From: an uncultured Rubripirellula sp.
GTDB lineage: Bacteria > Planctomycetota > Planctomycetia > Pirellulales > Pirellulaceae
Direction: 5' to 3'
Length of the DNA stretch: 64,000 nt
Assembly: GCA_938045805.1 (NCBI GenBank)
Contig: CALIBL010000011.1
Coordinates: 124,001 to 188,000, forward strand
Part shown: piece by piece, positions 9,117-18,464 of the stretch
How the letters are laid out: the number at the start of each line of letters is the position of its first letter
Numbering within the stretch: the first letter of the stretch is position 1
Notes under the pieces: model-generated
Databases searched by the model: none
Told to the model about the DNA's origin: nothing
The model's input: only the letters and a program-made list of their open reading frames with translations
Program-made: the position numbers and the translations under genes

Positions 9117-11486
9117 TCAATCGATACATTCTTGATACTTGGACCTCAAATCCTCTGTTAACCCAGGTGCGGTGAGAAGCAGGTAGTCTACTTGTGTTTT
9201 TGCTGCATCGTATTTGCCTGCTTTTTGCAGGGCTTTAACTCCGGATAATTTCGCCTCGTGCCATTTTGGAGATCCTTTGGGTAGGCCGGTCGATACCATC
9301 TTCCACAAATCTGCGGACCTCAGCAAAAGCTCCTCGTCTTCACTCGCTCCAAGTAATTCGGCTGCTTGAACCGGACGCTTAATATCGTCTGGGACGACTT
9401 GTATCCAATCCTCAAGTAGCTTCAAAGTCTGTTTATATTGCTTAGTCCAAACCAAACATTTCGCTCTTTCAAGTGGATTTAAAACCAAAGAATCCCACGA
9501 CAATAAGGCGCTCGCCACCGCCTCTCTAAGTGATGTTCTTTGATCTGCTTCGTGGATTAAGCGCCGAGCCAAATCACCCAACCAAAATCCCATTTTCCAA
9601 TGTTCGGTCGGTTCACTTAAATTTGGATCTGCGGCACCATCAACCAATAGCCGCTTCACCGCTTTCTCGAAGATATCAGTTTGCTGATTTTCGGACTCTC
9701 GAAAATCACTCGCATTCAACAATAATAAACTTAGTTTTCGAAAGCTTTCAGGAATTTCTTCGGGAAAATTCCCCTGCGATAGCAGCCTTTTGAATGCGTT
9801 TGTCTTCGCATCCCAAATGATTGTTGGATCAACGATTAATTCATGCCACGCATTTTCAATACGCTCCACTTCATCAACTTGAGGAGGATCAGAGTAAGAA
9901 CCACTGATCATGATTGCCGCCTCCGCCAAATTTTTTCTGTCCCTCAGCAGCGAGTAAAGCCACATGGAAACTTTCCTTGCTGACTCGGTCTTAGGCCAAG
10001 TTGCAAGATGTTCTTCAAGATAATCCTGCATGACATCGAAATCGCTTACCCCACTTCCGGAAATCAAAATCAATGCTTGAAGATTTGCTTCAGCTGCTTT
10101 TTTACTGCTAGCATGTTTCAATGTGTACTCCCTCAACACCAGACCGGCCCGCAAGTTCTTCTTTAGAGCAGAGAACACGGCTGCTGCTTCAACTGCGTAA
10201 TCAACACCCTCATCAGGTGTGCCGGGAAGACTGGCGGCAACAACCAAAATTTCAGCTCCTTCTTGCAGTTGGCCGTTTCTAATCAATTGCCGCCCACGTG
10301 CTGCGACGAGGCTCGGATTCTGCTCACTTCCTGGCCGCTTTTTTAGATGATTGAGTGACAGTGCGTCGGCTCGCATTCTCGCATAACTTCCACCGCGACC
10401 CTCAACCCATCTCAAACAGTCCGCAATTCTTTCTTGGGTACCGAAAGCAAGAAAGAATTGCAAAAGGGCAAGATCCATTTCTATGGAATCCGCATCGCGA
10501 ACGGCTATGTCGCGAATCATTGCCTCCAGAGAATGCTTGTAATAGGCGACCAACTCGTCTCTCGCGAGCAATTCCTGTCCACGCTCAATTAGCAATCGAA
10601 CGATCAGAGCACGCCACGGTGTGGAATCTTTTTGCGTTTCAGTAACCTTCGATGCTCGCAAAAGAGTATTTGCTGACTCGACCTGCTTCATGCGGATGAG
10701 AGCTTCCACACGCAGACGCAAAACTTCTCCACGTGCAGTACTCCCACTCGGTAGCGTTGCGATGGCTTCCATCCCTAGTTTCTCGGCTCGCGAGGCAGCA
10801 GCAATCATTTCATCACTATCATGATCCATCAGATCCGTCTGGAATAAGGCGATTGAAACAAGATCCACCCTCAGGGTTTGCTGCAAGCGATTCAAGTCCT
10901 CTGGGGAAGCGATCTCGCTGGCACGATTTATCTCATTGCTTCGTGACCTCCTCGCGTTAACGACCTCAATGAGACTAACAATGGATTCACTGAGTTGAAC
11001 GGATTCGCGAACAGCGACATCATTAAGTTCTTGATTTAACGGCGATGCTAAAGAACGCGTGATCTGATAAAGCAGTTTTTCCTTCTCCGCCCCAAGAATT
11101 TGCGCACGAAGGAACAAATCAAAAGGATGCTGCGGGTAAGCGTCCAGAATTTGAATCACCGGTTGGATAACCTGACCCAAAGATCTGTCGTCGAAGATCT
11201 TCCTTTGACATTGCTGTGAGACGAGGACTCGTGAATGCTCAACTGCCCATCTTGCCGCGTTTAACGATGTAGTTGGTGCCTCTTTAACTTTCGACTGGCA
11301 TATTTCAATCGCTTCCTGGTAGCGGTGTTTCTTGGTGAGTTGTCGAACGGTATCAAGCTCGAAATCGTTGACAGATCGAAGTACTTTCCAGGTTTCAGAA
11401 ATCGGTTCCTGTGCCGACACGTTGGACGCGCAGCAAAGCACGGCTAGGCCGATTCGGAGCATCACACACTTGAAAAATCGGCTCAT
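9117..11486 (-). CDS. Secreted TPR-like / alpha-helical repeat hypothetical protein
   Basis: 789 aa, N-terminal signal peptide (MLRIGLAVLCCASNVSAQ), helical repeat-like composition; immediately downstream of two ExbD genes. Confidence 0.6.
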   Translation of the reverse strand: MSRFFKCVMLRIGLAVLCCASNVSAQEPISETWKVLRSVNDFELDTVRQLTKKHRYQEAIEICQSKVKEAPTTSLNAARWAVEHSRVLVSQQCQRKIFDDRSLGQVIQPVIQILDAYPQHPFDLFLRAQILGAEKEKLLYQITRSLASPLNQELNDVAVRESVQLSESIVSLIEVVNARRSRSNEINRASEIASPEDLNRLQQTLRVDLVSIALFQTDLMDHDSDEMIAAASRAEKLGMEAIATLPSGSTARGEVLRLRVEALIRMKQVESANTLLRASKVTETQKDSTPWRALIVRLLIERGQELLARDELVAYYKHSLEAMIRDIAVRDADSIEMDLALLQFFLAFGTQERIADCLRWVEGRGGSYARMRADALSLNHLKKRPGSEQNPSLVAARGRQLIRNGQLQEGAEILVVAASLPGTPDEGVDYAVEAAAVFSALKKNLRAGLVLREYTLKHASSKKAAEANLQALILISGSGVSDFDVMQDYLEEHLATWPKTESARKVSMWLYSLLRDRKNLAEAAIMISGSYSDPPQVDEVERIENAWHELIVDPTIIWDAKTNAFKRLLSQGNFPEEIPESFRKLSLLLLNASDFRESENQQTDIFEKAVKRLLVDGAADPNLSEPTEHWKMGFWLGDLARRLIHEADQRTSLREAVASALLSWDSLVLNPLERAKCLVWTKQYKQTLKLLEDWIQVVPDDIKRPVQAAELLGASEDEELLLRSADLWKMVSTGLPKGSPKWHEAKLSGVKALQKAGKYDAAKTQVDYLLLTAPGLTEDLRSKYQECID

Positions 11487-11489
11487 TGA

Positions 11490-11933
11490 TTAATCCGACT
11501 TTGCAGCAAAAAGAACACGGTCCGTACCTTCTTTACGTGCCAGGTCGTAAACGAGAACAGCTTGGTTCATGGTTACCGTGTCGCTTGGAGAAATAATTAC
11601 CGGTGGCTGTATTCCTAGACTTAGCACCGCCCGTAACCTTTGCGAAAGCGATAAAAGATCAGGCAACAGCTCATCATTCATATGAACGATGAGTTGCCCT
11701 TCTACTTCATCAAGGCTAATGATTACCTCATCAAAATCTTCAATCTGTGTCGTGTCCACCAGTGTTTCTGCACCCCCAGCAGGTGGTTGCGCGAGCGAAC
11801 TTGGAAGGTCAAACTCGGGTAAGTCAAAACTACTCGTCCAGACAAAAAAAACAAGCAACAGAAAGACCACGTCAATCATCGGGGTCATTTTCAAATCAAT
11901 GGTTCGGTCTGTATTCTCGGAAGGAAGCTTCAC
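11490..11933 (-). CDS. ExbD/TolR family biopolymer transport protein
   Basis: IDLKMTPMIDVVFLLLVFFVWTSSF single-TM ExbD signature. Confidence 0.9.
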   Translation of the reverse strand: MKLPSENTDRTIDLKMTPMIDVVFLLLVFFVWTSSFDLPEFDLPSSLAQPPAGGAETLVDTTQIEDFDEVIISLDEVEGQLIVHMNDELLPDLLSLSQRLRAVLSLGIQPPVIISPSDTVTMNQAVLVYDLARKEGTDRVLFAAKSD

Positions 11934-12349
11934 GGACTGTCTCCTTCCTGAACGGCAATCGCGGCGTCAGCAATTCCTAATTTTGCAGCCTCACGTAGGA
12001 TCGGCTCCACAAATCGATACTGAACATCTCCGTCTGTGCGAATACGAACCGCGGCTTTTGAACCCTGCTCCGACTGATAATCGACAAGTATTTGTTGAAG
12101 CTTGCTCATCGCAATGATCTTGCCTGCTACACGAATCTGGCGATCACGGTCGATACTCACTGTGAGAAGTTGTTTCTCTGGATCCAAGGGTGCAAAACTC
12201 ACCGCCGAAGGCAAATCGATGGGGAAGCGATACTCTTGTCTAGCAAGATGACTAGATACAAGGAAAAAGATAATCAGCAAAAACACAACATCGATCATTG
12301 GTGTCATGTTGGCACCAGCTGTGAGTCGGTTTTGTGAGGGTATACGCAT
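11930..12349 (-). CDS. ExbD/TolR family biopolymer transport protein
   Basis: ANMTPMIDVVFLLIIFFLVSSH ExbD signature; 4-bp overlap with the next gene. Confidence 0.9.
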   Translation of the reverse strand: MRIPSQNRLTAGANMTPMIDVVFLLIIFFLVSSHLARQEYRFPIDLPSAVSFAPLDPEKQLLTVSIDRDRQIRVAGKIIAMSKLQQILVDYQSEQGSKAAVRIRTDGDVQYRFVEPILREAAKLGIADAAIAVQEGDSP

Positions 12350-12423
12350 CCGAATATCTTAACGAAACAAGAAGCAAATCAAATTCCAAGTTTTCTTTTA
12401 CTCACAATATCGCTATACAAACA

Positions 12424-13047
12424 GTGGTTATCAAATTTCCCAGATCATCAAACAAAGAGTGTTCCCTCTTGGGCGAAAAACTTAGGTTTCTGAAAACCTT
12501 CCTGCGACAACCAACCCATATCGGTGCGATTGCCCCCAGTAGCCCTGATTTGGTCCGAACAATGATTGATTCCTTTGATTGGACTGATATTCATGCGGCA
12601 ATTGAGTACGGGCCGGGTACTGGTGTGTTTACCGAAGCTATCTTGAAAAAGATTAATCCCAACGCAAAATTCTTTGCCATCGAACAGTCCGAAGAGATGG
12701 TAGAAGCGACTCGTAAACGATGCCCAGAGGCGAAAGTCATCCAAAACAGTGTCACGAATGTTCAAGAAATCTGCGATGAGCAGTCGTTGAAATCTATTGA
12801 CGCAATCATCTCAGGGCTTCCATGGGCTGCTTTCCCTGATCAACTCCAGACCGAAATCATGGACTCGATGCTCAAGGTCTTGCGACCCGGCGGAACTTTC
12901 GCCACCTTTGCCTATTGGCAAGGGCTCGCCCTACCCGCGGGCAAACGCTTCGGGAGACGCTTGAAATCAACCTTTTCGAGCGTTGAGCGTAGTGAAACCG
13001 TCTGGAAAAATCTTCCACCTGCTTTTGTCTATCGTTGCGTATTATAA
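12424..13047 (+). CDS. SAM-dependent methyltransferase (phospholipid N-methyltransferase / rRNA adenine dimethylase-like)
   Basis: AAIEYGPGTGVFTEAIL motif I, FFAIEQSEEMVEATRKRCP, SGLPWAAFP. ORF extends to 12334 but a start near 12424 (GTG) avoids overlap with the divergent ExbD gene. Confidence 0.75.
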   Translation: MVIKFPRSSNKECSLLGEKLRFLKTFLRQPTHIGAIAPSSPDLVRTMIDSFDWTDIHAAIEYGPGTGVFTEAILKKINPNAKFFAIEQSEEMVEATRKRCPEAKVIQNSVTNVQEICDEQSLKSIDAIISGLPWAAFPDQLQTEIMDSMLKVLRPGGTFATFAYWQGLALPAGKRFGRRLKSTFSSVERSETVWKNLPPAFVYRCVL

Positions 13048-13102
13048 AAGCTCGAAATGGACGAGGTTGTTGGAGCAACTCGATGAACAATTCGATGTCT
13101 GT

Positions 13103-13876
13103 TCAATCAATTTCTTTTGCCGATTGAATCGTCGCGTCTGAAAGTTTTGCGGCCGCATCTTTGTCAAGAACAAAAATGACATTCTCCCTCGTCGTTAAAA
13201 ACGACGCAGGCGAATCGATATCTGGCAGGCCTTCTAACGCGCGAGCAACCGCCTCCGCCTTGTTCCCGCCAGTTGCCATGAGGACAACCCTTCGGGACTC
13301 CAGAATTGTCCCGATTCCCATGGTCACAGCTTCACGCGGCACATCGTCAATCGAGTCAAAAAATCGAGCATTAGCAGCAATCGTACTGTCAGTTAAACCC
13401 ACAACACTGGTTCGCCCTTTGGGATCGCTTCCCGGTTCGTTGAAAGCAATGTGCCCATTTTCTCCAATCCCAAGAAGCTGAAGATCGATTCCACCTGACG
13501 CCTTAATGCTTGACTCATAATCAGCACAAGAATCTTCAATTGGGTTGACAACTCCATCAGGAACAAACGTTTGATTCGTCGGAATATCAATGTGATCAAA
13601 GAGATTGACCTGCATGAAATGTCGGTAACTTTGATGGTGATCTGGCCCCAAACCAACATACTCATCCAAGTTATAAGTCGTACACTGCCTGAAGCTAAGT
13701 TTCTGTGCTTGACAAAGAGCGACTAAGTGCTGATACACACCGACCGGTGTTCCACCTGTTGCTAATCCTAGGACGATCTTTGGATTAGCTTGAAGAGCAG
13801 TTGCAAAATCTGACGCAACATTCTTCGATGCGTTAACTGCATTACTAGCGATACGTATCTCAACTTGGTGACTCAT
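13103..13876 (-). CDS. nagB: Glucosamine-6-phosphate deaminase
   Basis: LGLATGGTPVGVYQHLV, TYNLDEYVGL, LLGIGENGHIAFNEPG. Confidence 0.96.
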   Translation of the reverse strand: MSHQVEIRIASNAVNASKNVASDFATALQANPKIVLGLATGGTPVGVYQHLVALCQAQKLSFRQCTTYNLDEYVGLGPDHHQSYRHFMQVNLFDHIDIPTNQTFVPDGVVNPIEDSCADYESSIKASGGIDLQLLGIGENGHIAFNEPGSDPKGRTSVVGLTDSTIAANARFFDSIDDVPREAVTMGIGTILESRRVVLMATGGNKAEAVARALEGLPDIDSPASFLTTRENVIFVLDKDAAAKLSDATIQSAKEID

Positions 13877-13892
13877 GATTCTCCATCTATCT

Positions 13893-15242
13893 CTATTCCA
13901 CCGTCTGGCAGGCTTCCAAAATCTCGCTAGCCCAGTGCTGCTTTGTAAACTTTGTATTGATTTGCGTTAACAAGTCCGGCCGAACAAATAGACGAACTCG
14001 CTTGACATAATTATCAAATTGATGATCTGCCAGTGCAGCGGCCACGGGTGAAACCTCGCGAAGAGATCTCACCTGACCGTCGCGATGCACCACATCAAGA
14101 TTGATGTCGACCTCCAATTTCGCGGGTGGAGCATCAATCAAAAGATCCGCCGCGTGGATTGCGATGCCGGTCGACTTCGCGACTCTTTCTGCTAATTTCT
14201 CGCTAGTTGCGACGAGCCACCAATAAGGCTTGCGAGCAATCGCTCCGTGTATTTCTGCACCTTCAACAACATTGAACTCTACCGCACGTTTGTAAAGTCG
14301 TCGTCTAGCCCCAAAGAGTCCCTCCACCAATGGTTCAGCAACACTACCCTCTGAAGCTCTTCTTAGTTTGGCAATCCAGGCGGGATCGTCTAGCCGCAGC
14401 GAAGAATCTAAGTCCATACGATTCTGCAACAAAAAGACCGAGCGTTGAAGCATCGCTGTCGCGGCGCGCACCGCATGATGCCAATACACCTCACTGAACA
14501 TCACATACCTTGCGAAAACCATCATTTCGGCGGCAGTTTTTCCTTTCTCGCCAATCGCTAAGCCGCCGGTATCAGGATGAATACATAGGGTAGAGATGAG
14601 ACGGGTCTTATCAAAGTTTTGACCATACGGCACACCTGCATGAAGGCTATCTCGATAAAGGTAATCTAACTTATCGATATCGACGGGACCGCTTATGCAG
14701 CTCCGTAAAAAGTGATAACCGCGGTGGTCTAAATCTTCAGGCTTGTCGCTACCTGTCAGTAACGCCACGACATCCTCTACACAGCACTCCCAATCACTAT
14801 TTAAACAGCCTGCGAGATCACTATTGGACAACCAGGATTGTGCACGAAGCTCATGTGATTGAATGCCTTCTAGTCCCATATCTTCGATGGGGTGACAAAA
14901 GGGCCAATGACCTAAATCATGCACGAGAGCGGCGATAACAAAGGCTTCTTGCAAGCGGTGATTCGTCATTTGCTGGAAAGCCGAATCACCCTCAAATCGT
15001 GCCAAGAACTGCAACGCGTTATGAAAAACACCAATGGAATGCTCCCACCTGCTGTGGTTTGCCCCCGGATAGACAAGCGACACCATTCCGAGTTGGCTAA
15101 TAGAAGCTAAGCGTCGAATGGGTTCAGTGTCGAGTAACCGGCGAACGCGACCGCTAAGTGGAACATCTTGCGATGGGGGAATCCTGACAAGCGACTGCGT
15201 CTGATGCAGTGATTGAACTTCTGGAAGCATGTTTATCAGCAA
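13893..15242 (-). CDS. HD-domain phosphohydrolase (dNTPase-like)
   Basis: HSRWEHSIGVFHNA, ALVHDLGHWPFCH, DIDKLDYLYRDSLHAGV. Confidence 0.88.
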   Translation of the reverse strand: MLINMLPEVQSLHQTQSLVRIPPSQDVPLSGRVRRLLDTEPIRRLASISQLGMVSLVYPGANHSRWEHSIGVFHNALQFLARFEGDSAFQQMTNHRLQEAFVIAALVHDLGHWPFCHPIEDMGLEGIQSHELRAQSWLSNSDLAGCLNSDWECCVEDVVALLTGSDKPEDLDHRGYHFLRSCISGPVDIDKLDYLYRDSLHAGVPYGQNFDKTRLISTLCIHPDTGGLAIGEKGKTAAEMMVFARYVMFSEVYWHHAVRAATAMLQRSVFLLQNRMDLDSSLRLDDPAWIAKLRRASEGSVAEPLVEGLFGARRRLYKRAVEFNVVEGAEIHGAIARKPYWWLVATSEKLAERVAKSTGIAIHAADLLIDAPPAKLEVDINLDVVHRDGQVRSLREVSPVAAALADHQFDNYVKRVRLFVRPDLLTQINTKFTKQHWASEILEACQTVE

Positions 15243-15285
15243 TGGGAAATCAGGAGGTGTGATCCATACAAGCGAAGAAAGAGGG

Positions 15286-15981
15286 CTATCCCGCAGTTGC
15301 CAATGTTACTCCACTCAATACAGCGAGAACCATTGAAACAATTAAGTACAGACCGGCATGGGCTAAGCCTTCTGAAAACTCCAATTCAAAAATGATCATC
15401 GAAGCTGTCGCTCCGATTGCCACCATCACACTGAAGACAACACCAAAAACGAGATATGACATTTCATTGGCGGAATCAAGCTCAAGGACATACGACGGTA
15501 TGAAGGCATAAATCAACCAAAGGGCCGCAAGGATTATTGATAAAGCCAAAACTCGATTTCGAAGATCAGACCCAACGTAGGGTGCTAACTCAGAGTCCCT
15601 AACAAATCCATAACCGGCCCAAAGCAAAGGCGGAGCAACGAGCAGCGATCCTGCTACTAATAACCAAATTGGAGGCCCTGGTTCTGGAAAAATCGCTCGA
15701 CAGGTTATCGCAGCTCCGATCGCCAAAACAACGGAAGCGCCGGTGAAAATCAGTCCACGCTTGGTAACATCTGTTTCCTCGCGCTTGAGCGGTTTTAAGA
15801 CACTCTGACCAGAACGATCCTTAGGTGCACCATCATCCGGTGCATGGATAACAACTTCCTCAGATGCCTCAGGCACCTTGATCTGATTCTTACAATTTGG
15901 ACAGGGCCCAGTCTTTCCTGCGAACTTTTCGCTGACTTGAAACCGTTTAAAACACTTGGGACAAGTAACTTGAATGGGCAT
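15286..15981 (-). CDS. Membrane protein with N-terminal zinc-ribbon (MJ0042-type)
   Basis: N-terminal CPKCFKRFQV...CPNCKNQIKVP, followed by several hydrophobic segments. Confidence 0.7.
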   Translation of the reverse strand: MPIQVTCPKCFKRFQVSEKFAGKTGPCPNCKNQIKVPEASEEVVIHAPDDGAPKDRSGQSVLKPLKREETDVTKRGLIFTGASVVLAIGAAITCRAIFPEPGPPIWLLVAGSLLVAPPLLWAGYGFVRDSELAPYVGSDLRNRVLALSIILAALWLIYAFIPSYVLELDSANEMSYLVFGVVFSVMVAIGATASMIIFELEFSEGLAHAGLYLIVSMVLAVLSGVTLATAG

Positions 15982-16131
15982 AATTCAAAAGTCGCGGAGG
16001 TAATTCAAGGAAGATGTATGAAGAAGCAAAACGTATCCTGTCCTACTCTATCTCTCACGCAGAGAATATTCTCAGTATCAAAACCATTACTTCTCGCGAA
16101 ATGCGTCAGCTGACCACAACGAGTCGACACC

Positions 16132-16668
16132 GTGAACCACGACACACTTCCAACACATCATAGCGGTTTTCCAGAAATTCAGGGCGGGGGAACACCCTCA
16201 GCCCATGTGGTCCTATTTCAGCCCGAAATCCCACAGAACACGGGAAATATTGGCCGGTCGTGCGTCGCGGTGAATGCAAAACTATGGATCGTTGAACCAG
16301 CGGCATTCGAGATCTCTGATAAACGGGTGCGGCGGGCAGGGCTTGATTATTGGCCGCACCTTCAACTGGAAATCGTGCCAAACTGGGAAACGCTGACCCA
16401 GAAACTCGAATCGCATCGGTTTTTCTTTTTCTCCAAATTTGCCAAACGCACCCTCTGGAATGCATCGTTTGAGAAAGGCGACGTTTTTATCTTTGGTCGA
16501 GAGAGCTCTGGTTTACCAACATCCATTCTTGATCCCGACGATCCTCGGTCTCTCCGACTACCAACAACACCTCACGTACGCAGCTTAAACTTAGCCACGA
16601 CGGTGGGAATCACACTTTACGAGCAACAGCGTCAACTCTTCGGCGCTGCCGGTATTCCGGAAATGTAA
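16132..16668 (+). CDS. trmL: tRNA (cytidine(34)-2'-O)-methyltransferase (SPOUT)
   Basis: VVLFQPEIPQNTGNIGRSCVA, FGRESSGLP, LPTTPHVRSLNLATTVGITLYE. Confidence 0.93.
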   Translation: MNHDTLPTHHSGFPEIQGGGTPSAHVVLFQPEIPQNTGNIGRSCVAVNAKLWIVEPAAFEISDKRVRRAGLDYWPHLQLEIVPNWETLTQKLESHRFFFFSKFAKRTLWNASFEKGDVFIFGRESSGLPTSILDPDDPRSLRLPTTPHVRSLNLATTVGITLYEQQRQLFGAAGIPEM

Positions 16669-16797
16669 AATACACATCTCACTTTCGCTCGAATCGATAC
16701 TAATTGATTGTTTGCTGAACGATGTATCCAGCGTCAGTATCTTTATGTTTAATCCAGCAGTGGAATCCAAGTATTACCTTTTTGATAGAGAACTGGC

Positions 16798-17085
16798 ATG
16801 CGACCTAAAATAACCCAGTTCAGCATCGGCTCGATGATGCTTTTAATGCTTGTATGCTCCGTCATATCAGCAGGTTTTTTTTACGCATCACGTGTTAATG
16901 CCATTCAGCAAGAAATGAGTGGTATTACCGGTGGTGCAGTATCTATCGCAACCAATGCCGACGGGCGGATTCCTCACGTCATTTTTATTATGTTTACACT
17001 AACATCTCCCCTCATTCTTGCGGGGACGTTAGCGACTGTGATGTCGCTAATCCGATGGAAGCAGCGAAACAATCACCATGGTTAA
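16798..17085 (+). CDS. Small membrane hypothetical protein
   Basis: 95 aa with two TM segments; 8-bp overlap with the downstream methyltransferase ORF. Confidence 0.5.
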   Translation: MRPKITQFSIGSMMLLMLVCSVISAGFFYASRVNAIQQEMSGITGGAVSIATNADGRIPHVIFIMFTLTSPLILAGTLATVMSLIRWKQRNNHHG

Positions 17086-18418
17086 GAAAACGTCGTTTGA
17101 TGTTTGCGCACTTGCGAGCTTACTCGGATCCATTAACGTTCCAGGTTCGCTGAGTGAATTTTCTGAAGGTCTGTGCACCAAACACGGGAATGTCATTCGC
17201 AGACGACATGATTTCGACCCCGATGATATACCGTTTAGGTCAGAACCGATTCCTTGGTACTCGTTAGGTAGCCGCTGCATCGACGCACCTGTTGGACCCA
17301 CTAGGACGCTCGCATACGCTTCAGGTGCTTACTTCGTTCAAGACGCGGGCTCTCTTTTGGCTTTGGCTCTTTCGGAGGCGGACAAACCCACCGAAGAACC
17401 TCTACTGATATGCGATTTATGCGCCGCTCCGGGGGCGAAAGCGTCCGCCCTGCTGGAGTTAGCTCACCGAAATCGAGGATTCCTTCTCGCTAACGAAGTC
17501 ATTGGGTCGAGAATTGCGGCATTGTCTTCAAACCTATCTCGAACTGGATCTGATCGCTTTGCTATCTCGTCGCTTGACGCAAGTGAACTTGCAGAAAAAC
17601 TTGGATCGATCTTCGACCTCGTACTCGTCGATGCCCCTTGCAGTGGTCAAGCAATGTTGTCGCGAGGTAAACAGAGTCTTGCATCATTTTCAATACAGCA
17701 AATTGAACATAGTGCCTTGCGTCAAAACCGAATACTCGATGCAGCGATTCGCCTAGTTAAACCGAGCGGCAAGCTCGTCTACAGCACATGTACATTTGCA
17801 GAAGATGAAAATGAAGCACAAATCAGGCGATTGAAAGACTCCGGTTCCGTGGAAACCATTTCAGACCAAGCACTCTCGCAATACCAAACCGATCACGGAT
17901 GCTACCGCCTGTGGCCCCACGTGCATGAATGTGCAGGGTCTTTTGGTGCGTCCATGATCAAAACCGACAGTGAGCACGTCGGCCGCCACCAATGGAAATA
18001 TTCCAAAAAACGTCATTCCGATGTTCCCTACCATGATTGGTACGTCGAAGATTTTTCCGCAGCGCGACTCCACCAAGTAAATGCATCACTCATTGCATGG
18101 CCGCAGGACTCGCCTCAGTGGGTGGAAGCGATTGCCTGCACTGGGCCAGAGATTGCTTATCGCACCGGCCAGACATGGAAACCTTCTCATGCCGGTGCAC
18201 TGCGGGAGACCGATAACTGCCAGAGACGCAATCAAATCGAAATCGATGCAGAACAAGCAAATAAATATCTACAAGGTGAAACAATTGCAGTCGATCAAAA
18301 AGGCTGGGCAGCGGTCCATTACAAAAAACGTCCTCTAGGCTGGATTAAAGGGACGGGCGGAAAAGGGAAAAATCACTTGCCAATACACGCTCGATTCAAT
18401 GCGAGTCTCATGGTTTAG
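17078..18418 (+). CDS. RsmB/RsmF-family RNA (cytosine-C5) methyltransferase
   Basis: QDAGSLLAL, CDLCAAPGAKASALLEL, VLVDAPCSGQAMLSRG, VYSTCTFAEDENE (TCxx motif). Confidence 0.92.
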   Translation: MVKKTSFDVCALASLLGSINVPGSLSEFSEGLCTKHGNVIRRRHDFDPDDIPFRSEPIPWYSLGSRCIDAPVGPTRTLAYASGAYFVQDAGSLLALALSEADKPTEEPLLICDLCAAPGAKASALLELAHRNRGFLLANEVIGSRIAALSSNLSRTGSDRFAISSLDASELAEKLGSIFDLVLVDAPCSGQAMLSRGKQSLASFSIQQIEHSALRQNRILDAAIRLVKPSGKLVYSTCTFAEDENEAQIRRLKDSGSVETISDQALSQYQTDHGCYRLWPHVHECAGSFGASMIKTDSEHVGRHQWKYSKKRHSDVPYHDWYVEDFSAARLHQVNASLIAWPQDSPQWVEAIACTGPEIAYRTGQTWKPSHAGALRETDNCQRRNQIEIDAEQANKYLQGETIAVDQKGWAAVHYKKRPLGWIKGTGGKGKNHLPIHARFNASLMV

Positions 18419-18464
18419 CGACGGTGCGATTGATTGCGATACGGTTTGAAGGATTAAGGTAATC

